NCBI RefSeq assembly: GCF_009834225.1
Contig: NZ_CP047176.1
Span: 2,046,001 to 2,110,000 of the forward strand
DNA: 64,000 nt
Direction of reading: 5' to 3'
Source of the DNA: Rathayibacter sp. VKM Ac-2759
Lineage (GTDB): Bacteria > Actinomycetota > Actinomycetes > Actinomycetales > Microbacteriaceae
The notes below the pieces were generated by a model, which saw only the letters and a list, made by a program, of their open reading frames with translations, did no database searches and was not told the origin of the DNA. Both the position numbers and the translations under genes were made by a program. Every line of letters starts with the position of its first letter. Position 1 is the first letter of the stretch. Positions 18,961-28,201 of the stretch are shown here, piece by piece.

Positions 18961-18993
18961 ACGGCCCGCTGGATCCCGGATCCGGCGGGCCGT
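18961..18993. terminator. Bidirectional terminator between dps and the amidohydrolase
   Basis: ACGGCCCGC pairs with GCGGGCCGT, with a GGATC/GATCC inner stem. It lies between the ends of two convergent genes. Confidence 0.8.
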
Positions 18994-19024
18994 TCGTCGT
19001 CCGCGCGGCGGACGGCCGCCGGCG

Positions 19025-20482
19025 TCAGAGCTCGTGCGTGAAGCGGCCAGCGACCAGGGTCGCGGCGACGGGCATCGTCCGCAGCTCCTCGGGGTCGGAC
19101 GCGAGCGGGTCGCGGTCGAGCACCACGAGGTCGGCCGGGTCGCCGGGCTCGGGGCGGAGCAGGCGGGCGCGCGTCGACGCGACGAGCGCCTCCGCGATCG
19201 TGAGGCGCTGCTCCGGATGCCACGGCTCCTCCCCCGCCCGCGCCCGCGAGACCGCCGCCGCGACGGCGACCCACGGGTCCAGCGGCGCGACCGGCGCGTC
19301 CGATCCGAGCACGACGGTCGCTCCGGAGTCGACGAGCGAGCGGAGCGCGAACGCCCGGCCGGTCTGCCCACGCCAGTACCGCTCCGCCACCTCCCGGTCG
19401 TCCAGCGCGTGGGCCGGCTGCACGCCGGCGACGACACCGAGCTCAGCGAAGCGCGGCAGGTCGGCCGCGGTCACCAGCTGCGCGTGCTCGATCCGGCCGC
19501 CGCCGACCCGCGCCAGGGAGTCGAGCGCGATCGAGACCGCGGCGTCGCCGAGAGCGTGCACCGTGGGACGGATGCCCGCGGCCGCCGCGCGCGCCAGGAG
19601 CCCGTCGAGCTCGTCCGGCTCGACCGTCAGCACTCCACGGCCCGCGTCCTCCCCCTCGTACGGATGCGTGCAGTACGCGGTCCGCGTGTTCAGCGAGCCG
19701 TCGATCAGCACCTTCAGCGGGCCCATCCGGAGGAGCCCCTCTCCTCCCGCGAGCTCGTCGCCCGAGCGCAGACCCTCCGCGATCGCGCGCTCGAGATCGC
19801 CGCGGTAGACCCCGGTGTCGACCCGGAGCGAGCGGATGCCGCGCGAGACGCGCCGCGTCCAGTCGCCGACGTTCCAGCGCATCTCGAGGTCGACGACGCC
19901 GACGACTCCGCGGGCCGCAGCGCGACGAGCGGCGTCGTCGACCAGATCGTCCAGGTCGTCGTCGCTGAGCGCCTCGAGCGCCGAGACGAGACGGAAGCAC
20001 GCGTCCTCGCGCAGGATGTCGTCCTGCGGTGAGACGCCGTAGCGGCGCTGCGCCGCCGTGTTCGCCCAGGCCGAGTGCAGATCGCCGCTGACGAGCACGA
20101 CGGGGTGCTCCGGAGCGACCTCGTCGAGCAGCGTCGTCGTCGGCAGGTCCGGCCACAGCCCGTCGCGGAATCCGTAGCCGACGAGGGTGGCGGCCGTGTC
20201 GGTGGAGGAGGCGAGGCGCCCGCGGACCGCGTCGACCGCCTCCCGGGCCGACAGCGCGGCCGAGACGTCGAGCCGCGGGGCCGTCATCGCCCACTGCGAG
20301 AAGTGCACGTGCTCGTCCCAGAGCCCCGGGATCAGCCAGCGCCCGTCGAACTCGCGCACCTCGTCGGCGGCGAGCGAGCCGTCGGGGCCGATGGCCGCGA
20401 CCGATCCGTCGCGCAGGAGGACCGACACCGGCTCCTGCCCGCCGAGCAGCCGTGCTCCGCGCAGGAGCAGATCGCCGATCAC
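19025..20482 (-). CDS. YtcJ-type amidohydrolase
   Basis: A metal-dependent hydrolase of 485 residues in the amidohydrolase-3 group. The metal-binding HVH motif lies in WDEHVHFSQW near residue 60, and later conserved parts are VHALGDAAV (about residue 308) and LGSDAPVAPLDPW near the end. The substrate cannot be read from the sequence; relatives act on N-acyl or cyclic amide compounds. GTG 20482 overlaps the stop of the upstream PaiB gene by GTGA, so translation is coupled. Confidence 0.88.
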   Translation of the reverse strand: MIGDLLLRGARLLGGQEPVSVLLRDGSVAAIGPDGSLAADEVREFDGRWLIPGLWDEHVHFSQWAMTAPRLDVSAALSAREAVDAVRGRLASSTDTAATLVGYGFRDGLWPDLPTTTLLDEVAPEHPVVLVSGDLHSAWANTAAQRRYGVSPQDDILREDACFRLVSALEALSDDDLDDLVDDAARRAAARGVVGVVDLEMRWNVGDWTRRVSRGIRSLRVDTGVYRGDLERAIAEGLRSGDELAGGEGLLRMGPLKVLIDGSLNTRTAYCTHPYEGEDAGRGVLTVEPDELDGLLARAAAAGIRPTVHALGDAAVSIALDSLARVGGGRIEHAQLVTAADLPRFAELGVVAGVQPAHALDDREVAERYWRGQTGRAFALRSLVDSGATVVLGSDAPVAPLDPWVAVAAAVSRARAGEEPWHPEQRLTIAEALVASTRARLLRPEPGDPADLVVLDRDPLASDPEELRTMPVAATLVAGRFTHEL

Positions 20483-21111
20483 CGCGCGTCCCGGCGCGCG
20501 CGACGCATCTCGCGGGCGAGCGGCGCGGAGGCGTAGGGGCCGTCACCGTCGAGTTCGGCGAGGATGCGGTCGACGATCGCCGGCGGCTTGTTCTGGCTCA
20601 TCTTGCGCTTCGCGACGATCCGGGTCGCGCGGAGCCGGAAGCCGACCGTACCGCTCGAGATGCGGGCGGCGTAGGCGGCGTCCTCGGGCGTGCCCTCCAT
20701 CCGGCGCGGATCGGGCAGCACCTCCTCGAAACGGTCGACGAGGTCGGCGAGGGCGCGCAGGTTCTCCTCGGGCGTGAGGATCTCAGGCGTGCCCGTCAGG
20801 TGCGCGGTGACGAAGTTCCACGTCGGCACGGCCGGATCGGCGTCGTACCAGCCGGGCGAGATGTACCCGTGGGGCCCCTGCACGATCATCAGGATCTCGT
20901 GCTCGCCGAGCTCGTGCAGCAGGTCGTCGGGGCGGCCGACATGGCTGAAGACGACGACCTCCTCCTCCGTCTCGTCGAGGACGACGGGGTAGTGCGAGGC
21001 CAGCGTCTCCCCCGCCGCCGTCGTGCTGACGATCGTCGCCCACGGGTTCTCGCGGATCAGCTGCTTGATGTCGTCGGTGTCGCTGAGCACGAAGCTCGGG
21101 TTCTGGCGCAT
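20479..21111 (-). CDS. PaiB-type FMN-binding protein
   Basis: A 210-residue protein of the PaiB family (split-barrel flavin-binding fold), typified by NPWATIVS near residue 22 and HGYISPGWY in the middle. Bacillus subtilis PaiB was described as a negative regulator of sporulation and protease genes; many homologs may simply be FMN or heme-binding proteins. ATG 21111 follows GAGAGGA. It is coupled to the amidohydrolase downstream, which argues for a metabolic rather than a regulatory role here (inference). Confidence 0.85.
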   Translation of the reverse strand: MRQNPSFVLSDTDDIKQLIRENPWATIVSTTAAGETLASHYPVVLDETEEEVVVFSHVGRPDDLLHELGEHEILMIVQGPHGYISPGWYDADPAVPTWNFVTAHLTGTPEILTPEENLRALADLVDRFEEVLPDPRRMEGTPEDAAYAARISSGTVGFRLRATRIVAKRKMSQNKPPAIVDRILAELDGDGPYASAPLAREMRRARRDAR

Positions 21112-21135
21112 CGGGTCCTCTCGCGGGTCAGACGG

Positions 21136-22053
21136 TCACGACTGGCACACCGGGCACCAGTAGAGCTTGCGCGCCCCGATCTCCTCGATCAGGACGTTCG
21201 TGCCGCAGACCCGGCACGGCAGGCCCTCGCGCTTGTAGACGTAGTTGCGCTCGGCGCGGCTCCTGACCGCCTTCGAGCGCTCCGTCTTCGTGAGTCCGCG
21301 GCGGGTGATCATCATCCCGGTGCGGATGCCGTCCTCGAGCAGGAGCGCCCAGTCGGCCCAGAGCTCGCGCGCCAGCTCGAGCGGCACCTGCTTGCCCGGC
21401 GTGTGCGGGTCGAGCCCGGCCCGGTAGAGCAGCTCGGCGCGGTAGATGTTGCCGATCCCGCTGACCACCGACTGGTCCATCAGCACGAGGCCCACCGGGG
21501 TCGCGGTCTTGCGCAGGCGGTTCACGAAGCGGTCGCGCGCCTCGTCGGAGTCGTCGTCGGCCGGGTCAGGACCGAGCCGCGCGAGCAGCGCCTCGACCTG
21601 CGAGGGGTCCATCACCTCGCACGCGGTCGGACCGCGCAGGTCGGCGACCGTCTCCTCCGTCCGGATGCGCACCCGCACCGCGCCGATCGGCGGCGGCGGG
21701 AACTCCTCGAGGTCGGTGTCGGTCTCGTGCTCCGTCTCGGACAGGCGGACCGCTCGGCGCCGCCGGGGCGCGCCGATGCTGCTGCCCGCCTGCCCGTCCG
21801 GGAACAGCGGAGACACGTGGCCGAGGAAGTCCCAGGCCCCGTAGAGCCCGAGGTGCACGTGCAGCGTCGCCTCCCCCTCGAAGCTCAGGAGCAGATGCTT
21901 GCCGACCGCGGTCGACCCGACGACCTCGCGCCCGTCGAGCAGCGCGGCGCCCTCGGCGAAGCGCCCCTGCGGGCTGCTCGTCGCGACGCGGTGCCCGACG
22001 ACGTCGCGCTCGAACTGCAGCGCGATGCGGTGGACGGAGTGCCCCTCCGGCAC
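21136..22053 (-). CDS. nei: Fpg/Nei-family DNA glycosylase (Nei2-like)
   Basis: A base-excision repair glycosylase/AP lyase for oxidised bases, 305 residues. The mature N-terminus PEG gives the catalytic Pro and Glu; MPEGHSVHR is the Nei2-type variant. The H2TH region is around residues 165-235, and the C-terminal zinc finger has CRVCG and CPVC. An insertion of about 40 residues rich in Arg, Glu and Pro (roughly residues 80-125) interrupts the N-terminal domain. GTG 22053 directly abuts the rpiB stop, so the two are co-transcribed. Confidence 0.92.
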   Translation of the reverse strand: MPEGHSVHRIALQFERDVVGHRVATSSPQGRFAEGAALLDGREVVGSTAVGKHLLLSFEGEATLHVHLGLYGAWDFLGHVSPLFPDGQAGSSIGAPRRRRAVRLSETEHETDTDLEEFPPPPIGAVRVRIRTEETVADLRGPTACEVMDPSQVEALLARLGPDPADDDSDEARDRFVNRLRKTATPVGLVLMDQSVVSGIGNIYRAELLYRAGLDPHTPGKQVPLELARELWADWALLLEDGIRTGMMITRRGLTKTERSKAVRSRAERNYVYKREGLPCRVCGTNVLIEEIGARKLYWCPVCQS

Positions 22054-22557
<504 letters not shown>

Positions 22558-22629
22558 GCGCTCGTCCTCCGGAAGTGCCGTTCGATGCCCGTGGAGCCGG
22601 GGCCGGATGTCAGGGTAGCGAAGGATCGC

Positions 22630-23229
22630 TCAGTCGAAGATCGGATCGCGGGTGCGCGAGCGCTTGAGCTCGAAGAAGCCGTCGTAGGAGGCGGCGGCCA
22701 CGATGCCGTCCCACAGCGCCAGCGCCTGCTCGCCGCGCGGGGCGGGCGAGAGGACGGGGCCGAAGAAGGCGACGTCTCCGATCGCGATGACGGGGGTGCC
22801 GACGTCCTGGCCGACGCGCCCGATGCCGTCGAAGTGCGAGGCGCGCATCGGCTCGTCGTACTCGTCCGTGTCGGCGAAGGCGGCGAGACCGGCGTCGAGG
22901 CCGACCTCGGCGAGCGACTCGGCGATGATCGCGTCGGCGTCCTTGCGGGCCTCGACGTGGATCCGGGTGCCGAGCGCGTCGTAGAGCGGCTTGACGTGCT
23001 GCTCGCCCTCGCGTGCGGCGACGGCGGCGACGAGGCGCGTGAAGCGCAGGGCGCGCGGGAAGAAGGCGCGGTACGACTCGTCCACGTCGTTGTCCTCGTT
23101 GAGGACGGCGAGGCTCATGATGTGCCAGCTCACCTCGAGCTCGCGGGCGGGGGTCACCTCGTCCACGAACCGCGAGGTCATCCAGGCCCAGGGGCAGGAG
23201 GGATCGAACCAGAAATCGACGGTGGTCAT
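22630..23229 (-). CDS. DsbA-family protein, Rv2466c-like, with a monothiol CPWA site
   Basis: A 199-residue thioredoxin-fold protein similar to the mycothiol-dependent reductase family of Mycobacterium tuberculosis Rv2466c. The active-site position reads DPSCPWAW (residues 9-16): the first Cys is kept but the resolving Cys of CPWC is replaced by Ala. No signal peptide is present, so it is cytoplasmic. It probably works through mixed disulfides with mycothiol (inference). TAGCGT at 23236-23241 ends six bases before the ATG, so the mRNA is probably leaderless. Confidence 0.88.
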   Translation of the reverse strand: MTTVDFWFDPSCPWAWMTSRFVDEVTPARELEVSWHIMSLAVLNEDNDVDESYRAFFPRALRFTRLVAAVAAREGEQHVKPLYDALGTRIHVEARKDADAIIAESLAEVGLDAGLAAFADTDEYDEPMRASHFDGIGRVGQDVGTPVIAIGDVAFFGPVLSPAPRGEQALALWDGIVAAASYDGFFELKRSRTRDPIFD

Positions 23230-23270
23230 GGCACAACGCTACCTCCCGGCGCGCATCCCCCAGGCGGCTC

Positions 23271-23276
23271 TAGGGT
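23271..23276 (+). promoter_or_regulatory. Putative -10 box of pepN (TAGGGT)
   Basis: TAGGGT lies about 67 bp before the pepN GTG. It stands back to back with the -10 of the divergent DsbA-like gene. Confidence 0.5.
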
Positions 23277-23343
23277 AGATCGGCGGCGCCAGCACCCCGG
23301 CGCCCGGCAATGCCGCGCCCGCGACGAACGGATGGAGCACCAC

Positions 23344-25890
23344 GTGCCAGGAGACAACCTCACCCGCAGCGAAGCGCAGGAGCGCGCCTCACTGATCCAG
23401 GTCACCGACTACGACGTCACCCTCGACCTCACCCGGGGCGCCGAGACGTTCCTCAGCACGACGACCGTGCGGTTCACGGCGACGCCCGGAGCCTCGAGCT
23501 TCATCGACGCGATCACGAGGACCGTGCACTCGGTGACGCTGAACGGCGCCGAGCTCGACCCCTCCGACGTGGCCGACGGCGTGCGCATCCGCCTCGACTC
23601 CCTCGCGGCCGACAACGAGCTGACCGTCGTCTCCGACGCGCTCTACACGAACACCGGCGAGGGCCTGCACCGCTTCGTCGACCCGGTCGACGGCGAGGTC
23701 TACCTCTACTCCCAGTTCGAGGTCCCCGACTCGCGACGCATGTTCGCCGTGTTCGAGCAGCCCGACCTCAAGGCAGCGTTCCGCTTCACGGTGACCGCGC
23801 CCGCCGCCTGGCAGGTCGTCTCGAACCAGCCCACGCCCGAGCCGGTGCCCGCGGGCGACGGCGTCGCGACCTGGAGCTTCGAGCCCACCCCGCGCATCTC
23901 CTCGTACATCACCGCGCTCATCGCCGGGCCGTACGTGGTCGAGACCGACTCCCTCGTCTCCTCCGACGGCCGCACCGTCCCGCTCGGCGTCTTCGCTCGC
24001 GCGTCTCTCGCTCCGTACCTCGACGCGGACTACGTGTTCGAGAAGACGAAGCAGGGCTTCGCGTTCTACGAGGAGAAGTTCGGCGTCCCGTACCCGTTCG
24101 ACAAGTACGACCAGCTCTTCGTCCCGGAGTTCAACGCCGGCGCGATGGAGAACGCGGGAGCCGTCACCTTCACCGAGACCTACGTCTTCCGCTCGAAGGT
24201 CACCGAGGCGGTCAAGGAGCGCCGGGTCGTCACCATCCTGCACGAGCTCGCCCACATGTGGTTCGGCGACCTGGTGACGATGACCTGGTGGAACGACCTC
24301 TGGCTCAACGAGTCGTTCGCCGAGTACGCGTCGACCCTCGCGACCGCCGAGGCGACCGAGTGGACCGAGGCCTGGACCACCTTCGCCGCGATGGAGAAGA
24401 GCTGGGCCTACCGTCAGGACCAGCTGCCCTCGACCCACCCGATCGTCGCGACGATCAACGACCTCGAGGACGTCCAGGTCAACTTCGACGGCATCACCTA
24501 CGCCAAGGGCGCCTCGGTGCTCAAGCAGCTCGTGGCGTGGGTCGGCGAGGAGGAGTTCCTCGCGGGAGTGCACGAGTACTTCGTCAAGCACGCCTTCTCG
24601 AACACCGAGCTGCGCGACCTGCTCGTCGAGCTCGAGGCGACCAGCGGACGCGACCTCACCGAGTGGTCCTCGCTCTGGCTCGAGACCGCCGGAGTGAACA
24701 CCCTCCGCCCCGAGATCTCCGTTGACGACGCCGGGTCGATCGCGTCCTTCGCGATCCTGCAGACGGCCGTCGAGGAGTACCCGACGATCCGCCCGCACCG
24801 TCTGGCGATCGGCCTCTACGACTTCGACGGCGACCGCCTCGTGCGCGTCGACCGCCTCGAGCTCGACGTCGACGGCGACCGGACCGAGGTGCCCGAGCTC
24901 ATCGGGCGCACCCGTCCCGCCCTCGTGCTGCTGAACGACGACGACCTCGCCTACGCGAAGATCCGCCTCGACGACGAATCGCTCGCCGTCGCGATCGAGC
25001 ACCTCGCGAGCATCGAGAGCCCGCTCGCGCGCTCGCTCGTCTGGGGATCGGTCTGGGACGCGACGCGGGACGCCGAGGCGGCGCCGCGCGACTTCGTGCG
25101 CCTCGTCCTCGGGAACATCGCGACCGAGACGGAGTCGACCACGCTCCGCACGGTGCTGGGCCAGCTCGTCACCACGGCGACCCAGTACGTGGCTCCCGAG
25201 CACCGCACCGCGGTCGTCGAGGAGGTCGGCGACCGGCTCTGGGCGATGGCCCGGGCGGCCGAGGCCGGCAGCGACGCGCAGTTCCAGTTCGTCAAGTTCT
25301 TCGCCGCGGTGGCCTCGACTCCGGCGCACCTCGATGCCGTGCAGTCGCTGCGCGACGGCGGGACGACGCTCGACGGACTCGAAATCGACACCGACCTGTC
25401 CTGGGAGCTGCTGATCGCACTCGTCGCCGGCGACCGGGCCGGAGCGAGCGAGATCGACGCCGCGCTGGCCGCCGACAACACGGCGACGGGCGCGCAGTCC
25501 GCGGCGAACGCCCGTGCCGCCATCCCCACCGCAGAGGCGAAGCGCGCGGCCTGGGACTCGGTCACGCTCGACGACTCGGCTCCCAACACCATCGTCCGCG
25601 CGACGGGCCTCGGCTTCCAGCGCACCTCGGACCCCGAGCTGCTGGACGCGATGGTGCCGGTGTACTTCGGCTCGCTGCGCGAGCTGTGGGACAGCAAGAG
25701 CTACAAGATCGCGGAGTACCTCGTCGTCGGCTTCTACCCGGCGGCCACCGCGTCGCAGGAGATCGTCGACGCGACCCGCGAGTGGCTCGCCGCCAACCCC
25801 GAAGTGCCGGCGCTGCGCCGCCTGGTGATCGAGAACCTCGCGGGCGTCGAGCGCGCCCTCCGCGCGCAGGCGCGCGACGCGCAGGACTGA
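23344..25890 (+). CDS. pepN: Aminopeptidase N (M1 family)
   Basis: A cytoplasmic zinc aminopeptidase of 848 residues that removes N-terminal residues from peptides. GAMEN is at residues 266-270, and the zinc site is HELAH at 300-304 with E323 as third ligand. GTG 23344 gives PGDNLTRSEAQERA, the standard actinobacterial PepN N-terminus, with GGAG six bases upstream; an ATG 12 bases earlier lacks a good ribosome site. The open frame continues far upstream, but that portion is antisense to other genes. A bidirectional terminator follows. Confidence 0.97.
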   Translation: MPGDNLTRSEAQERASLIQVTDYDVTLDLTRGAETFLSTTTVRFTATPGASSFIDAITRTVHSVTLNGAELDPSDVADGVRIRLDSLAADNELTVVSDALYTNTGEGLHRFVDPVDGEVYLYSQFEVPDSRRMFAVFEQPDLKAAFRFTVTAPAAWQVVSNQPTPEPVPAGDGVATWSFEPTPRISSYITALIAGPYVVETDSLVSSDGRTVPLGVFARASLAPYLDADYVFEKTKQGFAFYEEKFGVPYPFDKYDQLFVPEFNAGAMENAGAVTFTETYVFRSKVTEAVKERRVVTILHELAHMWFGDLVTMTWWNDLWLNESFAEYASTLATAEATEWTEAWTTFAAMEKSWAYRQDQLPSTHPIVATINDLEDVQVNFDGITYAKGASVLKQLVAWVGEEEFLAGVHEYFVKHAFSNTELRDLLVELEATSGRDLTEWSSLWLETAGVNTLRPEISVDDAGSIASFAILQTAVEEYPTIRPHRLAIGLYDFDGDRLVRVDRLELDVDGDRTEVPELIGRTRPALVLLNDDDLAYAKIRLDDESLAVAIEHLASIESPLARSLVWGSVWDATRDAEAAPRDFVRLVLGNIATETESTTLRTVLGQLVTTATQYVAPEHRTAVVEEVGDRLWAMARAAEAGSDAQFQFVKFFAAVASTPAHLDAVQSLRDGGTTLDGLEIDTDLSWELLIALVAGDRAGASEIDAALAADNTATGAQSAANARAAIPTAEAKRAAWDSVTLDDSAPNTIVRATGLGFQRTSDPELLDAMVPVYFGSLRELWDSKSYKIAEYLVVGFYPAATASQEIVDATREWLAANPEVPALRRLVIENLAGVERALRAQARDAQD

Positions 25891-25897
25891 CCCCTCC

Positions 25898-25930
25898 GGC
25901 GTGCCGGGAGCGACCGTCTCCCGGCACGCC
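25898..25930. terminator. Bidirectional terminator between pepN and prpC
   Basis: A perfect 13-bp stem, GGCGTGCCGGGAG with its complement, and a 7-base loop lie between two convergent genes. Confidence 0.88.
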
Positions 25931-25942
25931 CCGGCCGCTCGG

Positions 25943-27085
25943 TCAGCGGGCCTCGCCCGGCACCGATCGGCGGGCGGGCCCGTCGTACGCCGACAGCGGC
26001 CGGATCAGCGCGTTGGAGGCGCGCTGCTCGAGGACGTGCGCGGTCCAGCCGACGACGCGGGCGGCGACGAACAGCGGGGTGAAGATCTCGGTGTCGAACC
26101 CCATCAGCCGGTACGCCGGCCCCGACGGGTAGTCGAGGTTGGGGAGGATCCCCGTGCGCTCGCTCATCGCCTCCGCGAGGGCGTCGTAGAGCTCGAGCAT
26201 CTCGGCGGCACCCTCGTGCTCGGCGACGCGGCGCAGCGCCGCCTCCATCGTCGGCACCCGCGAGTCGCCCGACTTGTACACGCGATGGCCGAAGCCCATC
26301 ACCTTGCGGCGCTCCCCGAGCGCCGTCGCGAGCCACTCCCGGGAGCGCGGCCCCGCCGCCGGACCCAGCCCGATCTCGTCGAACACGTGCAGGACCGCCT
26401 CGTTCGCGCCTCCGTGCAGGGGCCCCTTCAGCGCGCCGATCGCCGCCGTCACGGCCGAGTAGACGTCGGACAGGGTCGAGGTCACCACCCGCGCGGTGAA
26501 GGTCGACGCGTTGAAGGAGTGCTCGGCGTAGAGCACGAGCGAGACGCGGAAGGCGTCGACGACCACCCGGTCGGGCACCTCGCCGAAGGTCATCCAGAGG
26601 AAGTTCTCGGAGTAGTCGAGGTCGCGGCGCGGGGCGATCGGCTCCTCGAGGCGGCGTCGGCGCTGCGCATAGGCGACGACGGCCGGCAGTGCCGCCCACA
26701 GCCGCACGGAGCGCTCGAGCACCTCGCCGGGCGCGTCCGCGCCGGGGTCCTCGTCGAGGGCCCCCATCGCGCTGACGGCCGTCCGCACGACGTCCATCGG
26801 GTGCGCGGTGGTGGGCAGCAGATCGATGACCGCGCGGATCCCGGGCTCCAGCGCGCGGTGCGACCGCTCGAACGAGCGCAGGCGCGCCGCCTCCTCCGCC
26901 GTCGGCAGCTCGCCGTTCCACAGCAGCCAGGCGACGTCCTCGAAGGAGCGCTGCTCCGCGAGCTCCTGCACGGGGTAGCCCCGGTACAGGAGCGAGTTCG
27001 ACTCCGGGTCGACCTTCGAGATGGCCGTGGTGTCGACGACGACGCCCACGAGTCCCTTCCGGATGTCCTGGTCGGTGGTGCTCAT
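25943..27085 (-). CDS. prpC: 2-methylcitrate synthase / citrate synthase
   Basis: Condenses propionyl-CoA (or acetyl-CoA) with oxaloacetate. The 380-residue length fits the short methylcitrate-type synthases. Catalytic landmarks include the His in LKGPLHGGANE (about residue 232) and the GFGHRVYK segment (about residue 275). ATG 27085 follows AAGGAG. It lies 52 bp after prpB on the same strand, which favours the propionate role over the TCA-cycle enzyme. Confidence 0.94.
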   Translation of the reverse strand: MSTTDQDIRKGLVGVVVDTTAISKVDPESNSLLYRGYPVQELAEQRSFEDVAWLLWNGELPTAEEAARLRSFERSHRALEPGIRAVIDLLPTTAHPMDVVRTAVSAMGALDEDPGADAPGEVLERSVRLWAALPAVVAYAQRRRRLEEPIAPRRDLDYSENFLWMTFGEVPDRVVVDAFRVSLVLYAEHSFNASTFTARVVTSTLSDVYSAVTAAIGALKGPLHGGANEAVLHVFDEIGLGPAAGPRSREWLATALGERRKVMGFGHRVYKSGDSRVPTMEAALRRVAEHEGAAEMLELYDALAEAMSERTGILPNLDYPSGPAYRLMGFDTEIFTPLFVAARVVGWTAHVLEQRASNALIRPLSAYDGPARRSVPGEAR

Positions 27086-27137
27086 GTCCGCTCCTTCGCG
27101 AGATGGGCCGGGGCGCGCCGGAGTCGGCGCGCCGTCG

Positions 27138-28049
27138 TCAGGCGCCGTGGTGGTCGGCGAGGCTGAAGTCGAAGATGCCCTCGTCGAACCGGCTGTACGA
27201 GGCGTAGTCGAGCAGCTCGTAGAGCTCGGCCCGCGTCTGCATCCCCGGCACCTCGGCGCGGAGGGACCCGTCGGCCTTCAGCGTGTCGAGAGCACGCATC
27301 GCCGCGCCCATCGCGATGCGCAGGAGGGAGACCGGGTAGATGACGATGTTCACGCCGACGTCGGCGAGCTGGCGCGCGGTGAAGAGCTCGCTCTTGCCGA
27401 ACTCGGTCATGTTGGCCAGGACCGGCACGTCGACGGCCGAGCGGATCGCCTCGAACTCGCCGAGGTCGCGCATCGCCTCGGGGAAGACGGCGTCGGCACC
27501 CGCGTCGACGAGCCGCTTCGCCCGGTCGATCGCGGCCTGCAGGCCGTCGAGGGCGCGGATGTCGGTCCGCGCCATGATCACGAGGTCCGGGTCGCGACGC
27601 GCGTCGACCGCCGCGGCGATGCGGCGGACGGACGTGCTCTCGTCGACCACCGCCTTGCCGTCGAGGTGCCCGCAGCGCTTGGGGTTGACCTGGTCCTCGA
27701 TGTGCAGCGCCGCGACTCCCGCGTCCTCGAGCATCTGCACGGTGCGGGCGACGTTGAGCGGCTCGCCGAAGCCGGTGTCCGCGTCGACGAGGACGGGCAG
27801 GTCGGTCATCCGCGCGATCTGCTGACCACGCCCCGCGACCTCGCTGAGAGTCGTGAGCCCGATGTCGGGCAGGCCCAGCTCGGCCGAGAGCACCGCGCCC
27901 GAGACGTAGACGCCGTCGAAGCCCTTCTCCTCGATCAGCCGCGCCGAGAGCGGAGTGAAGGCGCCGGGCAGCTGCAGCAGCTCGCCGCTCGCGAGGCGCT
28001 CGCGGAAGAGCCGGCGCTTCTCGGCGGGGGTCCGGGTCGAGTGGAGCAT
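27138..28049 (-). CDS. prpB: Methylisocitrate lyase
   Basis: Splits 2-methylisocitrate into pyruvate and succinate in propionate breakdown. The 303-residue protein carries the ICL/PEPM signature KRCGH at residues 124-128 and the metal-site VDADTGFG at 88-95. ATG 28049 follows GAGGA; the frame extends upstream without a ribosome site. The usual third gene, prpD (methylcitrate dehydratase), is not adjacent: upstream is the divergent mscS gene. An aconitase or a prpD elsewhere must supply the middle steps (inference). Confidence 0.95.
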   Translation of the reverse strand: MLHSTRTPAEKRRLFRERLASGELLQLPGAFTPLSARLIEEKGFDGVYVSGAVLSAELGLPDIGLTTLSEVAGRGQQIARMTDLPVLVDADTGFGEPLNVARTVQMLEDAGVAALHIEDQVNPKRCGHLDGKAVVDESTSVRRIAAAVDARRDPDLVIMARTDIRALDGLQAAIDRAKRLVDAGADAVFPEAMRDLGEFEAIRSAVDVPVLANMTEFGKSELFTARQLADVGVNIVIYPVSLLRIAMGAAMRALDTLKADGSLRAEVPGMQTRAELYELLDYASYSRFDEGIFDFSLADHHGA

Positions 28050-28201
28050 CGGTCGTCCTCGAGATCTGGAGTGGGCGGGCGGAGGCGAGGCGACGCCTCC
28101 CGTCGAATCTATACGGCGGCCTGCGGGGCGGTGCGAGAGGGCCCCGAAGTGGGCCACCGCCCGCCGGTCCCGCAGTTGCGGTCCCGTAGCCTGGACGAGT
28201 C

